Of a DNA stretch of 64,000 nucleotides, positions 35,150 through 47,363 are shown piece after piece. The translations under genes were made by a program, and so were the position numbers. This DNA is from Ariolimax columbianus (taxonomy: Eukaryota; Mollusca; Gastropoda; Stylommatophora; Arionidae). The stretch covers positions 22,296,293 through 22,360,292 of the forward strand of contig JAVGWX010000019.1 in the NCBI GenBank assembly GCA_036924085.1. The letters run 5' to 3'. Position 1 is the stretch's first letter, and every line of letters starts with the position of its first letter. The notes beneath the pieces were generated by a model, which was not told the origin of the DNA, did not search any database, and worked only from the letters and a program-made list of their open reading frames with translations.

Positions 35150-37990
35150 ATGATGATGATAAGGACCGTGTGAGACAAGATGGATACAATCAGAAAAGAT
35201 GAGACTTACTACTGGAGAAATTATAAAGTATTCTGGAAGCGAGGGAACTGATGCCCAACATAAAGAGGGAGAAGCACTGATGCTCCACAGAGAAGGACAG
35301 CGGGCGCTCATAAAGTCGGAGGCTATTACCAATCGAATCATGAGCGCAAGTCTTAGAACGAGGAACAAACACATCAATATAAACATCATTCAGTGCTTTG
35401 CCCCACTAAGGAAGACGACAATGATAAAAAAGCAAGAGTTTTACAACAAAGTGGAAGAGGTTTTTGACACGCAGAAAAAGCAAGATCTCTTAATTTTAAT
35501 TGGAGAACTCAATGCTTAAGTTGGAGCAGACAACGTAGATTGCAATTATAGGAAGACAAAGAATGGGACAGATGAACGAAAATGGAGAAATGTTTGCAGA
35601 GTTATGTGCCCTACACAAAATGATAATTGGAGGAAGAATGTTTCCACATAAAAAGATACATAAGGTCACGTGGCGATCTCCAGACTTCCACACAAGAAGG
35701 TACATAAGGCCACATGGAGATCTCCAGGCCATGTAAGGGAAAATTAGATTGATCACATCTGTGTCAGTCAAGCGTTTAGAGGTTCACTACAAGATCTAAG
35801 AGTAAAGCCAGGTGCAGATGTAGCGTCAGACCACTACATGTTGCTTGGGACTTTGCAGATCAAACTAAAAAAGTACCCGGTACAGGGCGTAGGGATAACA
35901 AGATATAACGTACACTTATTGCAACACCAGGAGAAGACATAATTTAGCTTAAAATTTAATAACAAATATCAAGTGCTACAAGAGCTATATGAGGAGGAAG
36001 AAATGGACATTAATAGTACGTGGAACCAGGCTAAAGAGATGTAGCATAAGCCATGTGAAGAAACTGAGGGATTCAAGAGAAACCAACACATAGAATGCAT
36101 CAAAGCAGAGACATTGCATTAAATAGAAGAAAATAAAAGAAGAAATCTATACTAAACAAATGTCGAACGCGAGTCGCCAAAGCAGTAGCACATAATAATT
36201 ATACTGTTACAGACAAAGAAGTCAAGACATGTATAAGGAAGAAAAAAAGGGAATATATTGACAATCTGGCACAGGAGGCAGAAGAGGCAGCAGAGAGAAG
36301 AGATATGAGAGATCCCTACTATAATATCACATACAATGACCAAAAGATATAGACATACAGATAAACCAATCAAAGATAGAGAAGGCCGGATATTGGTATC
36401 ATCAGAGGAACAATGGATTGAGTATTTCAAAGAAAGTTTAAATACTCAACCACAAGAAGCATCAAATACCCTACCAGCAGAGGATACCTTGGACTTGCAC
36501 GGCAACCCACCAAGTAAGATAGAAATCCAAAGGGCCATATCCAAACGCAAGAAAGAGAAAAAGGTAGGACCAGATGAAATAACAGCAGAAGCCATAATGG
36601 CAGATATAGATATAGCAACTGATGCTTTGCAAGGCTTATTCAAAAAGATATGGGAAGAGATGAGAGTGCCGACAGAAAGGAAAGAAGGACATCTGATTAA
36701 ACTGCCTAAGAAGGGGGCCCTGGCAGTTTGCAGTAATTAAAGGGGGATTCCATTGTTGTCGGTGCCAACATAATCATAATGACAAATTACAAACTGAAGT
36801 AGACAAAAAGCTCAAAGAGGCATACGCAGGATTTCGCCAGGGGAGATCATGCACAGATTATATAGCTACGCTACGCATCATAGTAGAGAACAAAGCATTC
36901 AATGGAAAGCATCCCTGTAGGCACATTTTATAGACTATGAAAAGGCGTTTGACAGTGTGGATTGAAGAACACTATGGTAACTGTTGAGACACTATGGAAT
37001 ACCAGAGAAGTACACAACCCTCATCCAGAATATGTACAGAGACACAGTTAGTAGAGTGGTACATGAAAGAGTACTGACTGACAGCTTCGGGGTGCAAACA
37101 TGGGTGAGACATGTATGCCTGCTCTCGTTTTCCTGTTCTTGTTGGCTATAGATTGGATAATGAAGAAATCAAGCGAAGGCAAAAAAACGTGAATTTAGTG
37201 GACACTATTGTCACAATTGGAGGACTTGGACAACGCAGACGATCTGGTCCTTTTCTCACACAGTCATAGTCAAATGTAAGAGAAACTTGATACGGTGAAA
37301 GAACAATCGGCCAAACTGGGACTGAATATCAACATGAAGATAACCAAGCTCCTTAAACTCAATACTAACAACAAAGAACCAATCGTGCTGTAGGGAGAGC
37401 AGTTAGAGGAAGTGGATACCTTTACCTATTTAGACAGCACAATAAACACATCAGGAGGTACAGATGCAGATGTAAGGATCAGAATTGGTAAGGCAAGAGG
37501 GGCATTCCTGACATTAAACAATAAATGGAGAGCCAGAGATATCAAGATTCACACCAAAATTAAAATATTAAACGCCAGTGTAAAAGTAGGTGTTGCTGAA
37601 TGGGGAGGAGACATGGAGAACGACCAAGGTCATACAACAAAGACTCTAGTCCTTCTTTAACAGATGCCTATAAAGGATAATGGAAATAATGTAACAGGGC
37701 ATTTTGAGAAATGAAGCCAAGAGCAGCCATTGAAACAACAGATTAAGTGATGGAAGTGGGGTTGGTTAGGACAAACGCTGTGGAAGGCACAGTCTAACAT
37801 AGCTAGACAGGCTCTTATGTGGAATCCCCAAGGGAAAAGAGATAGGGATAGACCTAAAAATACGTGAAGAATAGAATGTGAGAAGCAGCTCAGATTAATG
37901 ACACCTGGAGAGAGGCAGAACAATCAGCCCAGGTCCGTGCACGCTGGTGAGGTCTTATCGATGGTCTATGAACCAAAAGGAGCCATGGTG
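35150..37990 (+). pseudogene. LINE with endonuclease and RT, decayed
   Basis: Plus strand. Endonuclease pieces come first (NIIQCFAPLRKT, FDTQKKQDLLILIGELNA, ASDHYMLLG). They are followed by a linker, KLPKKGALAVCSN and RGIPLLSVPT, KEAYAGFRQGRSCTDYIATLR, FIDYEKAFDSVD in broken form and TFTYLDSTINTSGG. It ends in a Trp/Arg-rich tail and a (gatt)n-like run (37992-38025). It is almost full length, but stops and frameshifts are frequent. Confidence 0.85.
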
Positions 37991-38025
37991 TTTGATTGAT
38001 TCATTGATTCGTTGATTCATTGACA

Positions 38026-38400
38026 GTATTCGACTTTCTTTGGCATTATTTTCTAGTCTTCCTCCAAAGTTCTCTTATGGATTTGTAGTTTACTATTAAA
38101 ATACGCTTATCGTTGTTTTCTTGTGTTCCATTTTGAGCGTCATGTATTCTTTGTATTTCTTTTTGTTTCCCTACTGTATTTTTGTCTTATAAGTAGCATT
38201 TTGCTAGTTGCTTTTCACTTATTATTATTATGACCTCTTCTGTCGACCAGAATATTCTCTTTATGTTCTTCTTGACTTTACCAGATGGTTCTGGTGCCGT
38301 TGTCTTCATAGTAGTCTTGAATTTTAACCAGAGAGCTTCAAGATCGTGACGTGGTTTTTTTCTGCACTTGCCACTGATGTCGACTTAAATCGCTGTAATA
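38026..38400 (-). mobile_element. LINE linker fragment
   Basis: Minus strand reads a decayed ALWLKFKTTMKTTA, then NIKRIFWSTEEV and further basic residues. This resembles the region between endonuclease and RT of RTE-type LINEs (the WWNEEV area). Confidence 0.5.
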
Positions 38401-38981
38401 AACATATCTCAATAACTTTCAAGAAAACATTAGTTGTTAGTGATTGACCAGATTGCAAGTGATTTTAGACACAAATGTATTATGCGAGTGACCATAGCAA
38501 CATTTCATTTTTCTTTGTAAAATTAAATCAATGAATACTATACTATTTTTCTTAGTTCCTGATGAACATGTACCATTTATTTATATGTTGTTTAAATGTG
38601 AATGAATTCAATTACACCATTACTTAAAAATGTACATAACAATATTATACATATTTTGTACACGTGTATAATGAAATTGTCATTTAAAAAGTTAGATTCA
38701 CAACATGTATGTATTCTACTCCAGAAACATCTATGTTAGATAGCGCTATCATTTATGTGTTTTGTGTGAAGGTTTGGGTTATCTGTCTTTGAAATTAAAT
38801 TCTATATGCATTTTTTACCAACACCACCACGGATTTGCTGACCCTGCCTCCTTACAACGATGACAGAGAATTAATTGTTCTCATAAAAACAATGAATGGA
38901 TGGTAACACTGATTACTGGTATGCCTTTTACGAGTTAACAGTCAACAGAAACAAAATGTAAACATAAAGTTCATAACTTAC

Positions 38982-39181
38982 TATAAACTATAGCATAAAA
39001 ATATACTGTTCTCGCTTTCTCATAATGAAGAAATGTTTGCAAACAAGTGCACGATATGTTCAAACTGGGAACATCAGGAACGGTTAGGCTTGCGGTCACT
39101 GATTTCGTGTACCAGATATTAATGTCTACTTCCGTTACATTGAGTATGGTCGGTCCTATTTTGAGCTGCAAAGTATCCGGT
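38982..39181 (-). CDS. Candidate exon of the Ig gene
   Basis: On minus, acceptor tctctgcaatgacag precedes a 200-bp open stretch and the donor GTAAGT (38976-38981). It reads LQLKIGPTILNVTEVD, then SVTASLTVPDVPSLNISC and a Tyr/Phe-rich end. The first part resembles strands E to G of an Ig domain without its usual cysteine; LNISC resembles strand B of the next. The entry phase (2) does not match the phase-1 end of the exon at 56843, so an exon is missing or the acceptor differs (tttgcag at about 39168 is an alternative). The end phase (1) fits 24359-24553. Confidence 0.5.
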
Positions 39182-39419
39182 CTGTCATTGCAGAGAAGTA
39201 AAACAAAACAGATTAAATGATGTACTTCATAATCACAGAGACCCCTGGCTTCATCGCTGGAGCTACGGAGTTCGTGCTTTTTGCGATGCTCTCGACAGAT
39301 GGAGCACTCATCTGCCGAGAGAGACCGAGCTAAATGGGGAAAACCGAAGGCGATAAAGTCGAGCCCCCCCCCCCCCCTAAAGTTTAAAAAAAATAATCAA
39401 TACACACATATATACACAT

Positions 39420-39930
39420 AAACATACATAATAATACTAATAATAATTCGTCCATCGTCGTCCATGAGGACCACCAACAACATCACATGTCATAATGCAA
39501 CCTTGAGTATGTGTGTGGGCTCATGACTGATCAAGCCGATTCGATACTGGAAAGGTCTATGACATGACTAGCAAGCGTAGTCAGCAGTTGTCTCTTATAT
39601 TTTCTCTGCTCCTGACTGCCTGATTGCACTTTTATCCTGCGTTGCCTGGATACAGAGACCCTCGCTGAGGTCAAGGCAGTCTGTGACCATTCTCTTGCAT
39701 GTTGAGAGAATTTGAGCCAGGTTGTTCCAGGTGATCATGTCTATTTGACAGCACTTAAGGGCCTCCTTAAGACTATCCTTGAAACGCTTTTTTTGGACGT
39801 CCCAGTGATCGTTCTCTTTCACTCAGTTTGCTGTACATGAGCCTCTTTCGTTTGACATTCGGGCAAGGTAGCCAGACCATCTCAATTTGAATTTTTCAAA
39901 AGTGTATTAATACTTTGAATGTTAGCTCGA
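39420..39930 (-). mobile_element. LINE C-terminal fragment
   Basis: Minus strand reads a decayed RLYCKL, then HWDVQKKRFKDSLKEALK, DMITWNNLAQ and further. This is the KRFKDxLK...W...A tail of an RTE/CR1-like LINE. An aataatactaataataatt run at 39429-39447 is the 3-prime tail. Confidence 0.7.
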
Positions 39931-40109
39931 GACAGCACTTATGTATCTATGATATGGTCCTGCCAGCGTATATATAGTATGTGTCTCAGTCAGTTATATC
40001 ACGCTGGTCACCCAGATAGCTCTGGTATCAGATTTTGTAAAGCTGATTTGACTACCAGAGCCGGTTTACGATGGGAGAAAAATTTCTACAACAACTGGTG
40101 CATGTATAT

Positions 40110-40690
40110 ATATATCCTCAGTCCACTTGTGTCGTTAGCATTTGTGGGCAGGTGTGAACTTCTTTGTTGCATTTATTTTTGGAAGGCGAAAGTCTTCTGG
40201 GGACTTGGGACAGGTCAATCACAGTATCTATTACCAAATGTTAGGATGATTGTCCCTGGAATATACGATCGTCTTTTTGGGACTGGGGAGGCTGAAAGCG
40301 CAAATTAGAGCAAGGTAGATCCACAGCATGGTAGCTGCCATCTATGCCGCTCCGCTAACCACATAACCAAGATCATATGATATAGCAAAACAGTCCCCTT
40401 TTTGCGACATTTTCTCTGTGAGAATCCCTATAATAATTTGAGTAGATGTTTAACTTGAATTGTGTTCGAGCAGTGGCCATACCGGCCTACTCTTTTCGAT
40501 TTAAAACTGCCAATGGATTTGTAACATGCGCGCCACTGCACGCAGGTAACCGAACTCACTACTCTGAGACCAGGGAAACATTATAACAGATCATCAAGGT
40601 GAAGCAAATCTCGGTCTCCACCGTGATTTGAACCCGCGACTTTCAGCACCCGATGCGAACACTAAACCTCGGGACCACTGGGTCTCCGGT
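40110..40690 (-). mobile_element. SINE-like repeat family S2 with tRNA-like head
   Basis: The body matches 31540-31965. On minus, the right end reads as a tRNA-like head: ccgaggtttagtgttcgcat (A-box side) and gtcgcgggttcaaatcacgg (B box, 40618-40637). The family is thus a pol III SINE oriented right to left. The microsatellite at 40693 starts at its head side. Confidence 0.68.
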
Positions 40691-40691
40691 A

Positions 40692-40692
<1 letters not shown>

Positions 40693-40785
<93 letters not shown>

Positions 40786-40800
40786 ACACATACACACATA
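40693..40800. repeat. (GT)n(AT)n microsatellite
   Basis: A tgtgtg run followed by about 70 bp of at repeats. Frames of Val/Cys and Ile/Tyr repeats on both strands are artefacts. Confidence 0.97.
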
Positions 40801-41169
40801 CACATAACAAAGTGCATTATAAAGCGATGGCAAAGCCTGGCTACTGGACATCAATTACAGAACAACGTATGAAATATCATGAATTTGTAGTTGCAAATTC
40901 ACATCAATAAAATAAATGTAAAATCAGAGAATAAAGAATGCGTGTGTGGTCTCAAAACTAGTAAATCAAGAGCTCCCTGTCCACACAGAGAAGACGTAGA
41001 ATAACCCAGTTAGGATTTCATTCACAACGTTCACAACATTCATTTTCGCCATTCTAATTAAGAATTCTTCAATATCCTGAACGAAAATAGATATAAAGAG
41101 GTAAAAAAAGATATTCGTCCTTTAGCATAGTCTGTTTGGATATCCTCCTTAATGATAATATATCCTTCT

Positions 41170-41430
41170 CAATTCAATTCAATTAAAGTACCGTATTTAC
41201 AACGAAAGTTGACTACAATGGATCTCCAATACCCTCTGCTTCTGGTCTTGGCGGTATACAGTTCCAGACTGACATTAGTCCATCCTTCTATGTTGCTCTC
41301 CAACTTTTAACACTGCTCGTCTCTTTGTCCGCCGACCTTCAACTTCCCCACCCCCAGTATTGTTTTCAATACAGTATCGTGTTTTTTTATATGTCCAAAA
41401 TATTCACCTCGTCTAATTGTAATGTTTACA
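41170..41430 (-). mobile_element. Possible LINE relic
   Basis: The minus strand shows a short basic stretch followed by VLEIHCSQLS-like residues, like a LINE C-terminus, but no conserved block is clear. A 45-bp direct repeat (taattgtaatgtttacaata and flanks) lies at 41415-41505. Confidence 0.25.
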
Positions 41431-41650
41431 ATAGTTCTCTGCCCGTACCTAATATTAACCTCTTCTAATTGTAATGTTTACAATAGTTCTCTGCCCGTAC
41501 CTAATACCTTCAAGACATCACTGTTTATATGTTTGCCTTTCCACGAAATGAACCTAATTACATTCTACTGTGTAACAACATTTACTTCTAATCATTTGTT
41601 AATACATTTGGAAATGGAAAAAAAAACATTTTAAATTTAGATTGAAGGGG

Positions 41651-42015
41651 CATCTTCTTCTTCTTCTTTTTCTTCTTCTTCTTTCGTTATCAAACTCCTG
41701 CAATCAATCCCTGAAAAGGGCTTTGCAAGTAGTCTAGAGAACGGAATGCGTTGTGTCGTAGTTTGCAGTTTGACTGCAATATTTTCACTTTCCGATCAAA
41801 CATCAGACTGCATTTTTGAGTACTGCGTTGCCTTCCCTCTTCGATCCCTTCTACTTAGCCAGTCTGCTCTGTTGCAGCCTGTTATCCAGGATTACCGTGT
41901 GGAGGTGCAGAAAGGTCTTGACAGCTCTGGTTCGCTGGTCCTGACGATAGCAGTCAGCTATGGGTCGCTGAACACGGCAGCTCATAGGCTGCTCAGCGTC
42001 TTGATCCCCGTTTAG
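41651..42015 (+). repeat. Dispersed repeat family R with (CTT)n lead
   Basis: Shares ggaatgcgttgtgtcgtagt, tcccttctacttagccag, gcagcctgttatccagga and gctgctcagcgtcttgatcc with the other members. A cttcttcttc run (41651-41683) precedes it. The family looks non-autonomous; its master is unknown. Confidence 0.78.
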
Positions 42016-42325
42016 GCATATTTCACACACATAAAATATATTTGGTTTATAATTGTTCTGACTTTACAAATGTTTTCGTAATTCTACCACAATAAATTTT
42101 TGGGGAAATATTGCAACATAGACTGAGTTAAACATCAACCGGTAAAATAAAACAAGGAATTTAATTATTACGCGGATACATTTCAAAATTTAAATTAAAT
42201 AAAGAAATATTTACTAATTCCAAACACAATTATTTAAGAATCAGTAAGAAATTCACGTCCCAGCTTTCTGGTTTACAAAATTTACGTAAAACACAACCTT
42301 CAGTGCTGCCATTCATTATTTTTAA

Positions 42326-42709
42326 TGTGTTTTGATGTGTCTACGGCGTATATTTGGAAATGGGTGGCAAGAGAGATTGTCACATAATACGGTCTTACAG
42401 AAAGCAGACACTCACAGCATGTACTCGATGCTAAGACAACCACATCGACGATGGTTGGGACATGTTCATCGCATGGAAGACGAGAGGCTGCCAAAGGATA
42501 TCCTTAATGGACTTCTAGCCATAGGTGAAGAATCGGCGTCACACACTGCGATTCAAGGACGTATGCAAGAGGGACTTGAATTCATGCAACATCCCATCTA
42601 TGGCTGGGAAGAAATTTCTCAGGATCGAGCTATCTGGAGACAGTCAGTTGGAAGGGACAAAGTGACTGCTGGTGCTCTCAGAGGTTTTCTAGCTGCAGAG
42701 AAAAGATAA
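42326..42709 (+). mobile_element. LINE C-terminal fragment
   Basis: Plus strand, one open frame of about 125 codons: MCLRRIFGNGWQERLSHN, RRWLGHVHRMEDERLPKDIL and, after a spacer, DRAIWRQSV. This is the typical W-GHV-RM...LPK...DR-WR tail of an APE-type LINE, unusually undamaged. Confidence 0.82.
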
Positions 42710-42734
42710 AGACTGAATGGATCAAGGGACATCC

Positions 42735-43012
42735 AGGCTCAGCATGGACATTTTCTCTAGGTCTACAAGGCGACTTGCTCAGCATGGACATTTTCTCTAG
42801 GTCTACAAGGCGACTCGCTCAGCATGGAAACACGCTCAAGGTCTACGAGGCGACTGGCTCAGCATGAAAACACGTTCAAGGTCTACGAGGCGACTGGCTC
42901 AGCATGAAAACACGCTCAAGGTCTACGAGGCGACTGGCTCAGCATGAAAACACGTTCAAGGTCTACGAGGCGACTGGCTCAGCATGGTGTAACGCTCTAG
43001 GTCTATGACATT
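42735..43012. repeat. 40-bp minisatellite beyond a LINE end
   Basis: The word gtctacgagg (or gtctacaagg) recurs at 42761, 42801, 42841, 42881, 42921 and 42961. The array starts within 30 bp of the LINE stop codon at 42707-42709. Confidence 0.95.
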
Positions 43013-43224
43013 TGTTGGCACAGAACATGGACTTATTTCAGAAATAATTAGCTATTCAGTGTAAATAAGCACGTCTCGGAATTTTCCGATTCCGTAAAGT
43101 TTTCGAATCTGAAGTTCCTTTTGGATTCAACATGATATTTTAATGATGTAAGCCCGCAGCTTCAATGAAGAATTCAACCGGTATGCGAAGTATTTATTTT
43201 TATGTGTGTGTATGTGAAAAATTT

Positions 43225-43410
43225 GCATCCTATGCTATCTCCAGTCTTCTCGACTAATATCTTGCGACTGATCCTAGGTAGCTCGAGACTTGAGCGTGGG
43301 ATTGATGACCGGCGCAGTTGCTTTCTTACTATAATCCAAATACAGCGCAAGCTACATCCTCAAGATAAAATCTTCTCATAATAGCGCCATCATCGCCTGC
43401 GATGGATAAG
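43225..43410 (+). mobile_element. SINE family S1, headless copy
   Basis: Matches the body of 30780-30980: ccagtcttctcgactaatat, cttgcgactgatcctagg, ataatccaaatacagcgcaa. The tRNA-like head is missing. Confidence 0.68.
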
Positions 43411-43424
43411 TAACTTGCTGACTA

Positions 43425-43590
43425 ACTAATCAGCTAACTAATCAACTAACTAATCAACTAACTAATCAACTAACTAATCAACTAACTAATCAACGAACTA
43501 ATCAACGAACTAATCAACTAACTAATCAACTAACTAATCAACTAACTAATTAACTAAATAATCAACTAACTAATCAACTAACTAATCAAT
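43425..43590. repeat. 12-bp minisatellite
   Basis: About 13 units of aatcaactaact, with rare cgaac variants. It starts at the 3-prime end of the S1 SINE copy, so it may have grown from the SINE tail. Confidence 0.95.
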
Positions 43591-44109
43591 GATATATATG
43601 CTCGTATAATCGCTTTCAAGAGCACAAATCAAAAATGGAAATACTTGATTGTGGAACCAACATGCTTTCTTTTCCACACACTGCAAATAACCAAATCATG
43701 TAAGGTCAAAATATGTATGACTTTTATATCAACCATTTTGCTGACATTAATTTACACATTTTATCGTAAACTGACTTTCCGTTTGACTTGGATGGATGCT
43801 TCCTATCAGGCGATGTTTGGATTAATCTTAATTAGCTCGTTCTATTTGTCCATTTTTATCAACATGCTAGGTGCGATATTAGTTACAGAAACTAACTTCT
43901 AGAATCTGCTATTTACACACTACATATTTCTCGCGAAATATTAAGTTAATTTACATTTTAATTTACAAGATATACATGATAGACATTTTTTTCATCGATG
44001 AAATATAGGAAGTGAACATTACGTTCTCAGAGCGCACACAAGAGTAAACCTACTAATTGTAGGCATTAGTGGCACCAAGAAGAATACTTTCAGCATCTGA
44101 CTTCATTCA

Positions 44110-45445
44110 GATTGAGATAATCCAATCTGAGATAAACAGTATCAAGTCTATCTGATTTCATTCAGATTGTTACCCAAGTGTTGAAAGAATCCAATCTGAG
44201 ATAAACAGTATCAAGTCTATCTGATTTCATTCAGATTGTTACCCAAGTGTTGAAAGAATCCAATCTGAGATAAACAGTATCAAGTCTATCTGATTTCATT
44301 CAGATTGTCCCCAAATGTTGAAGGAATCCAATCTGAGATAAACAGTATCAAGTCTATCTGATTTCATTCAGATTGTCCAACAAATGTTGAAGGAATCCAA
44401 TCTGAGATTAACAGTATCAAGTCTATCTGATTTCATTCAGATTGTCACCAAATGTTGAAGGAATCCAATCTGAGATCAACTGTATCAAGTCTATCTGATT
44501 TCTTTCAGATTGTCCCCAAATATTAAAGGAATCCAATCTTAGATAAACAGTGTCAAGTCTCTCTGATTTCATTCACATTTTCCCCAAATGTTGAAGGAAT
44601 CCAATCTGAGATAAACAGTATCGAGTCAATCTGATTTCATTCAGATTGTCCCCAAATGTTTAAGGAATCCAATCTGAGATTAACAGTATCAAGTATATCT
44701 GAATTCATTCAGATTGTCCCCAAATGTTTAAAGAATCCTTTACGACATCAACTGTATCAAGTCAATCTGATTTCATTCAGATTGTCCCCAAATGTTGAAG
44801 GAATCCAATCTGAGATTAACAGTATCAAGTATATCTGAATTCATTCAGATTGTCCCCAAATGTTTAAAGAATCCTTTACGACATCAACTGTATCAAGTCT
44901 ATCGGATTTCATTCAGATTGACCCCAAATGTTGAAAAAATTTAATCTGAGATAAACAGTACCAAGTCTATCTGATTTCATTCACATTATCCCCAGATGTT
45001 GAAGGAATCCAATCTAAGATAAACAGTATCAAGTCTATCTGATTTCATTCAGATTGTCCCCAAACGTTAGAGGAATCAAATCTGAGATCAACTGAATTAA
45101 GTCTATGTGATTTCATTCAGATTGTCCCCAAATGTTGAAGGAATCACATCTGAGATAAACTGTATCAATTCTATCTGATTTCATTCAGAATGTCCCCAAA
45201 TGTTGAAGGAATCAAATCTGAGAAAAATCCTATAAAGTCTATCTGATTTCATTCAGATTGTCCCCAAATGTTGAAGGAATCCAATCTGAGATTAACAGTA
45301 TCAAGTATATCTCAATTCATTAAGATTGTCCCCAAATGTTGAAGGAATCTAATCTGAGACAAACAGTACTTAGTCTATCTGATTTCATTCAGATTGTCCT
45401 CAAATGTTGAAGGAATCAATCTGAGATAAACTGTATCAAGTCATG
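44110..45445. repeat. 68/69-bp satellite-like array with hairpin units
   Basis: About 19 units, each including caatctgagataaacagtat, atctgatttcattcagattg and ccccaaatgttgaaggaat. The first units are 69 bp, later ones 68 bp. Each unit contains an inverted pair, CAATCTGA with TCAGATTG, and an inner ATCTGA-tttcat-TCAGAT hairpin. Two adjacent variant units (near 44680-44760 and 44810-44890) repeat as a block. Confidence 0.93.
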
Positions 45446-46005
45446 CACTATTTCTCATCAATTATATATCAGGATTTGTATGTTAATGAAATAAAAATAA
45501 ACATTATAAATAGCTCAATGACATTTATTATTTCAAACTAAATGTGTTAAATATGTGGTAGGTTCGTAAGTTATTGAATTTTATTATACTGAAAAATCGA
45601 ATGTAGGTTTTTTTTTTCTTTTACACAATTAAAAAGTCTTTTAAAAATATATATCGTTGTCGCCGGTCACTTTGCATCTATAAAATGGGGTCTCGATACG
45701 AAAAAAGTTGTGAACCTGTAAAGTAAATTACATAAGCGATGCCTTTTTCTGGGAATAGGTTACCAACCCCTGTCAATGACACAAGACGTTGCACCATTTA
45801 AAAAGCTCATGTTTGAAAGACTGTTCGTTTTGTGACAATCAATGGACAGCATCTTAACACTTGAATTATTTTGTGTCGCAAAACACTAACTTCTGCCATT
45901 TTGCATTCCGTGCCATGACAAATGTTTGAAGGAAAGCTACCAGGTCTATCAGACGGACTGAGCAGACTTCATCCTATCTGAAATAGATGTAGTCCCATCT
46001 TCACT

Positions 46006-46330
46006 TAACTTAACTAAACTTAATATTTGTATACTGGCTTTGAAAAATCTGTACAGTCTGCATACAACCAGTTTATTTTACATTCACTTGTTTAAAAACA
46101 CCTTTTCGAATCCAATCTATTGTTGAATGCATTAATTGACCCTGCCTCCACTATTTTATGTGGCAAGGCATTCCAAGCATTCACTACTCTCTGACCAAAA
46201 AAATAGTTTATGGTAGCTAATAATCTAATTTGTGGCTGTGCCTCCTTACTAATGTTGGAGGCTGTATTTTGAAGAAAAAACAACTTGTCAGGGTCTAAGT
46301 TATCCTTTTAGATAATTATCTTATAAATCT
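46006..46330 (-). mobile_element. LINE 3-prime remnant (RVVNAWNALP tail)
   Basis: Minus strand: QPQIRLLATINYFFGQRVVN, then AWNALPHKIVEAGSINAF and NNRLDS. Same 3-prime end family as 4250, 23461 and 60960. Confidence 0.78.
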
Positions 46331-46440
46331 GTATTAAATGGCATCGAATTCTTATCTTTTCTAAACTAAAGGTAGTTGATGTTGTATGTCATCCTCAATT
46401 TGAATGGACAACTAGTTGTTGAATAGCCACAATAAGTAAT

Positions 46441-46471
46441 ATTATATATATAATATTATTTTATATATATA

Positions 46472-46514
<43 letters not shown>

Positions 46515-46525
46515 ATATTATATTT
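46441..46525. repeat. (AT)n microsatellite
   Basis: Mixed tatata runs with ttat interruptions. Confidence 0.95.
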
Positions 46526-46944
46526 TACCTGACCCTGACTAACATGTTCGATTATTATGTTCTTCTTGACCCTGACTAACATTTCCGATCAGTATATTTT
46601 GCCTTACCCTGGCTAAAATGTCCGATCAGTATGTTAGTCGCCTCATACGATAAGTGTGCAGCATAACTTTCAACAAATTTACACGATTAACAATACCAGC
46701 TTTTATACTTCATGTCGGAGGACAGTATTGGATAACGTTTCCATCTTTTACCAGTTGTAGTGAGGTCATGTAAAGTTATCATGCTTAGAAAAGCTGTAGC
46801 GATGTTAACAACAACATTACCCAAACGTCAAATATGGTTCTATAAATGACGATGTATTAGCATGACAAGTCCATTCAGCCCTGCTAGATAACTTCACTCT
46901 TTTAGGCCCAGATATGTAAAAATCTTTTGGGAAAACTGGAATAA

Positions 46945-47160
46945 AAGAGAGCAATTGTTATCATGACATCACATACACGTTAAGAGTTGAAGATCAGTAA
47001 AGATGGCGTCTTCCGGCTGTGGTCTACCATTGCTTTTGTGTTTTAGTTCATTATGGATGCCACAAAGTCACGGATTTGCCTACAAATTCATACTGGTCGA
47101 CGACTTACATTTGTGTTCACGTATACGTGTCGTTGTTTTCCATTTGGACTAGTTAATTCG
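46945..47160 (+). CDS. Possible first exon with signal peptide
   Basis: An ATG at 47003 lies in a favourable context (aaagatgg). It opens MASSGCGLPLLLCFSSLWMP, then QSHGFAYKFILVDD: a hydrophobic core with a plausible signal cleavage after HGFA. A TATA-like ataaaag lies at 46950-46956, about 50 bp upstream. The frame ends at TAG (47150-47152). No strong donor was found before it; gtatacgtg at about 47120 is only fair. It is on the strand opposite to the Ig exons, so it would be another gene. A chance frame is possible. Confidence 0.35.
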
Positions 47161-47288
47161 TTTATTTTTTTCTTTTCTTCTCTTTCGTGGCATGGACATC
47201 GGCTATGTGAATTAGTACTACGGTTAAACATGTGTCGTATTTTCACGGTCTATGGCACACGGCTGAACTTCACTGAGATTCGTTGATT

Positions 47289-47363
47289 CACCAAAAATCC
47301 GACACTGTCTGCGGCTGAGATTCGCGCGCTTCACCCTAGCCCCAGACAGTGTCGGATTTGGTG
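47289..47363. repeat. 21-23 bp inverted repeat (hairpin)
   Basis: Left arm caccaaaaatccgacactgt plus ctg (47289-47311). Right arm cagacagtgtcggatttggt plus g (47343-47363). The arms are perfectly inverted apart from two extra A bases. The loop is 31 bp and GC-rich. Confidence 0.85.

Noticed and set aside
43645..43902. Plus-strand frame with two hydrophobic stretches
   Set aside because: It begins at a non-ATG codon, lies in AT-rich sequence that favours Ile/Leu/Phe codons and has no recognisable family or splice sites.
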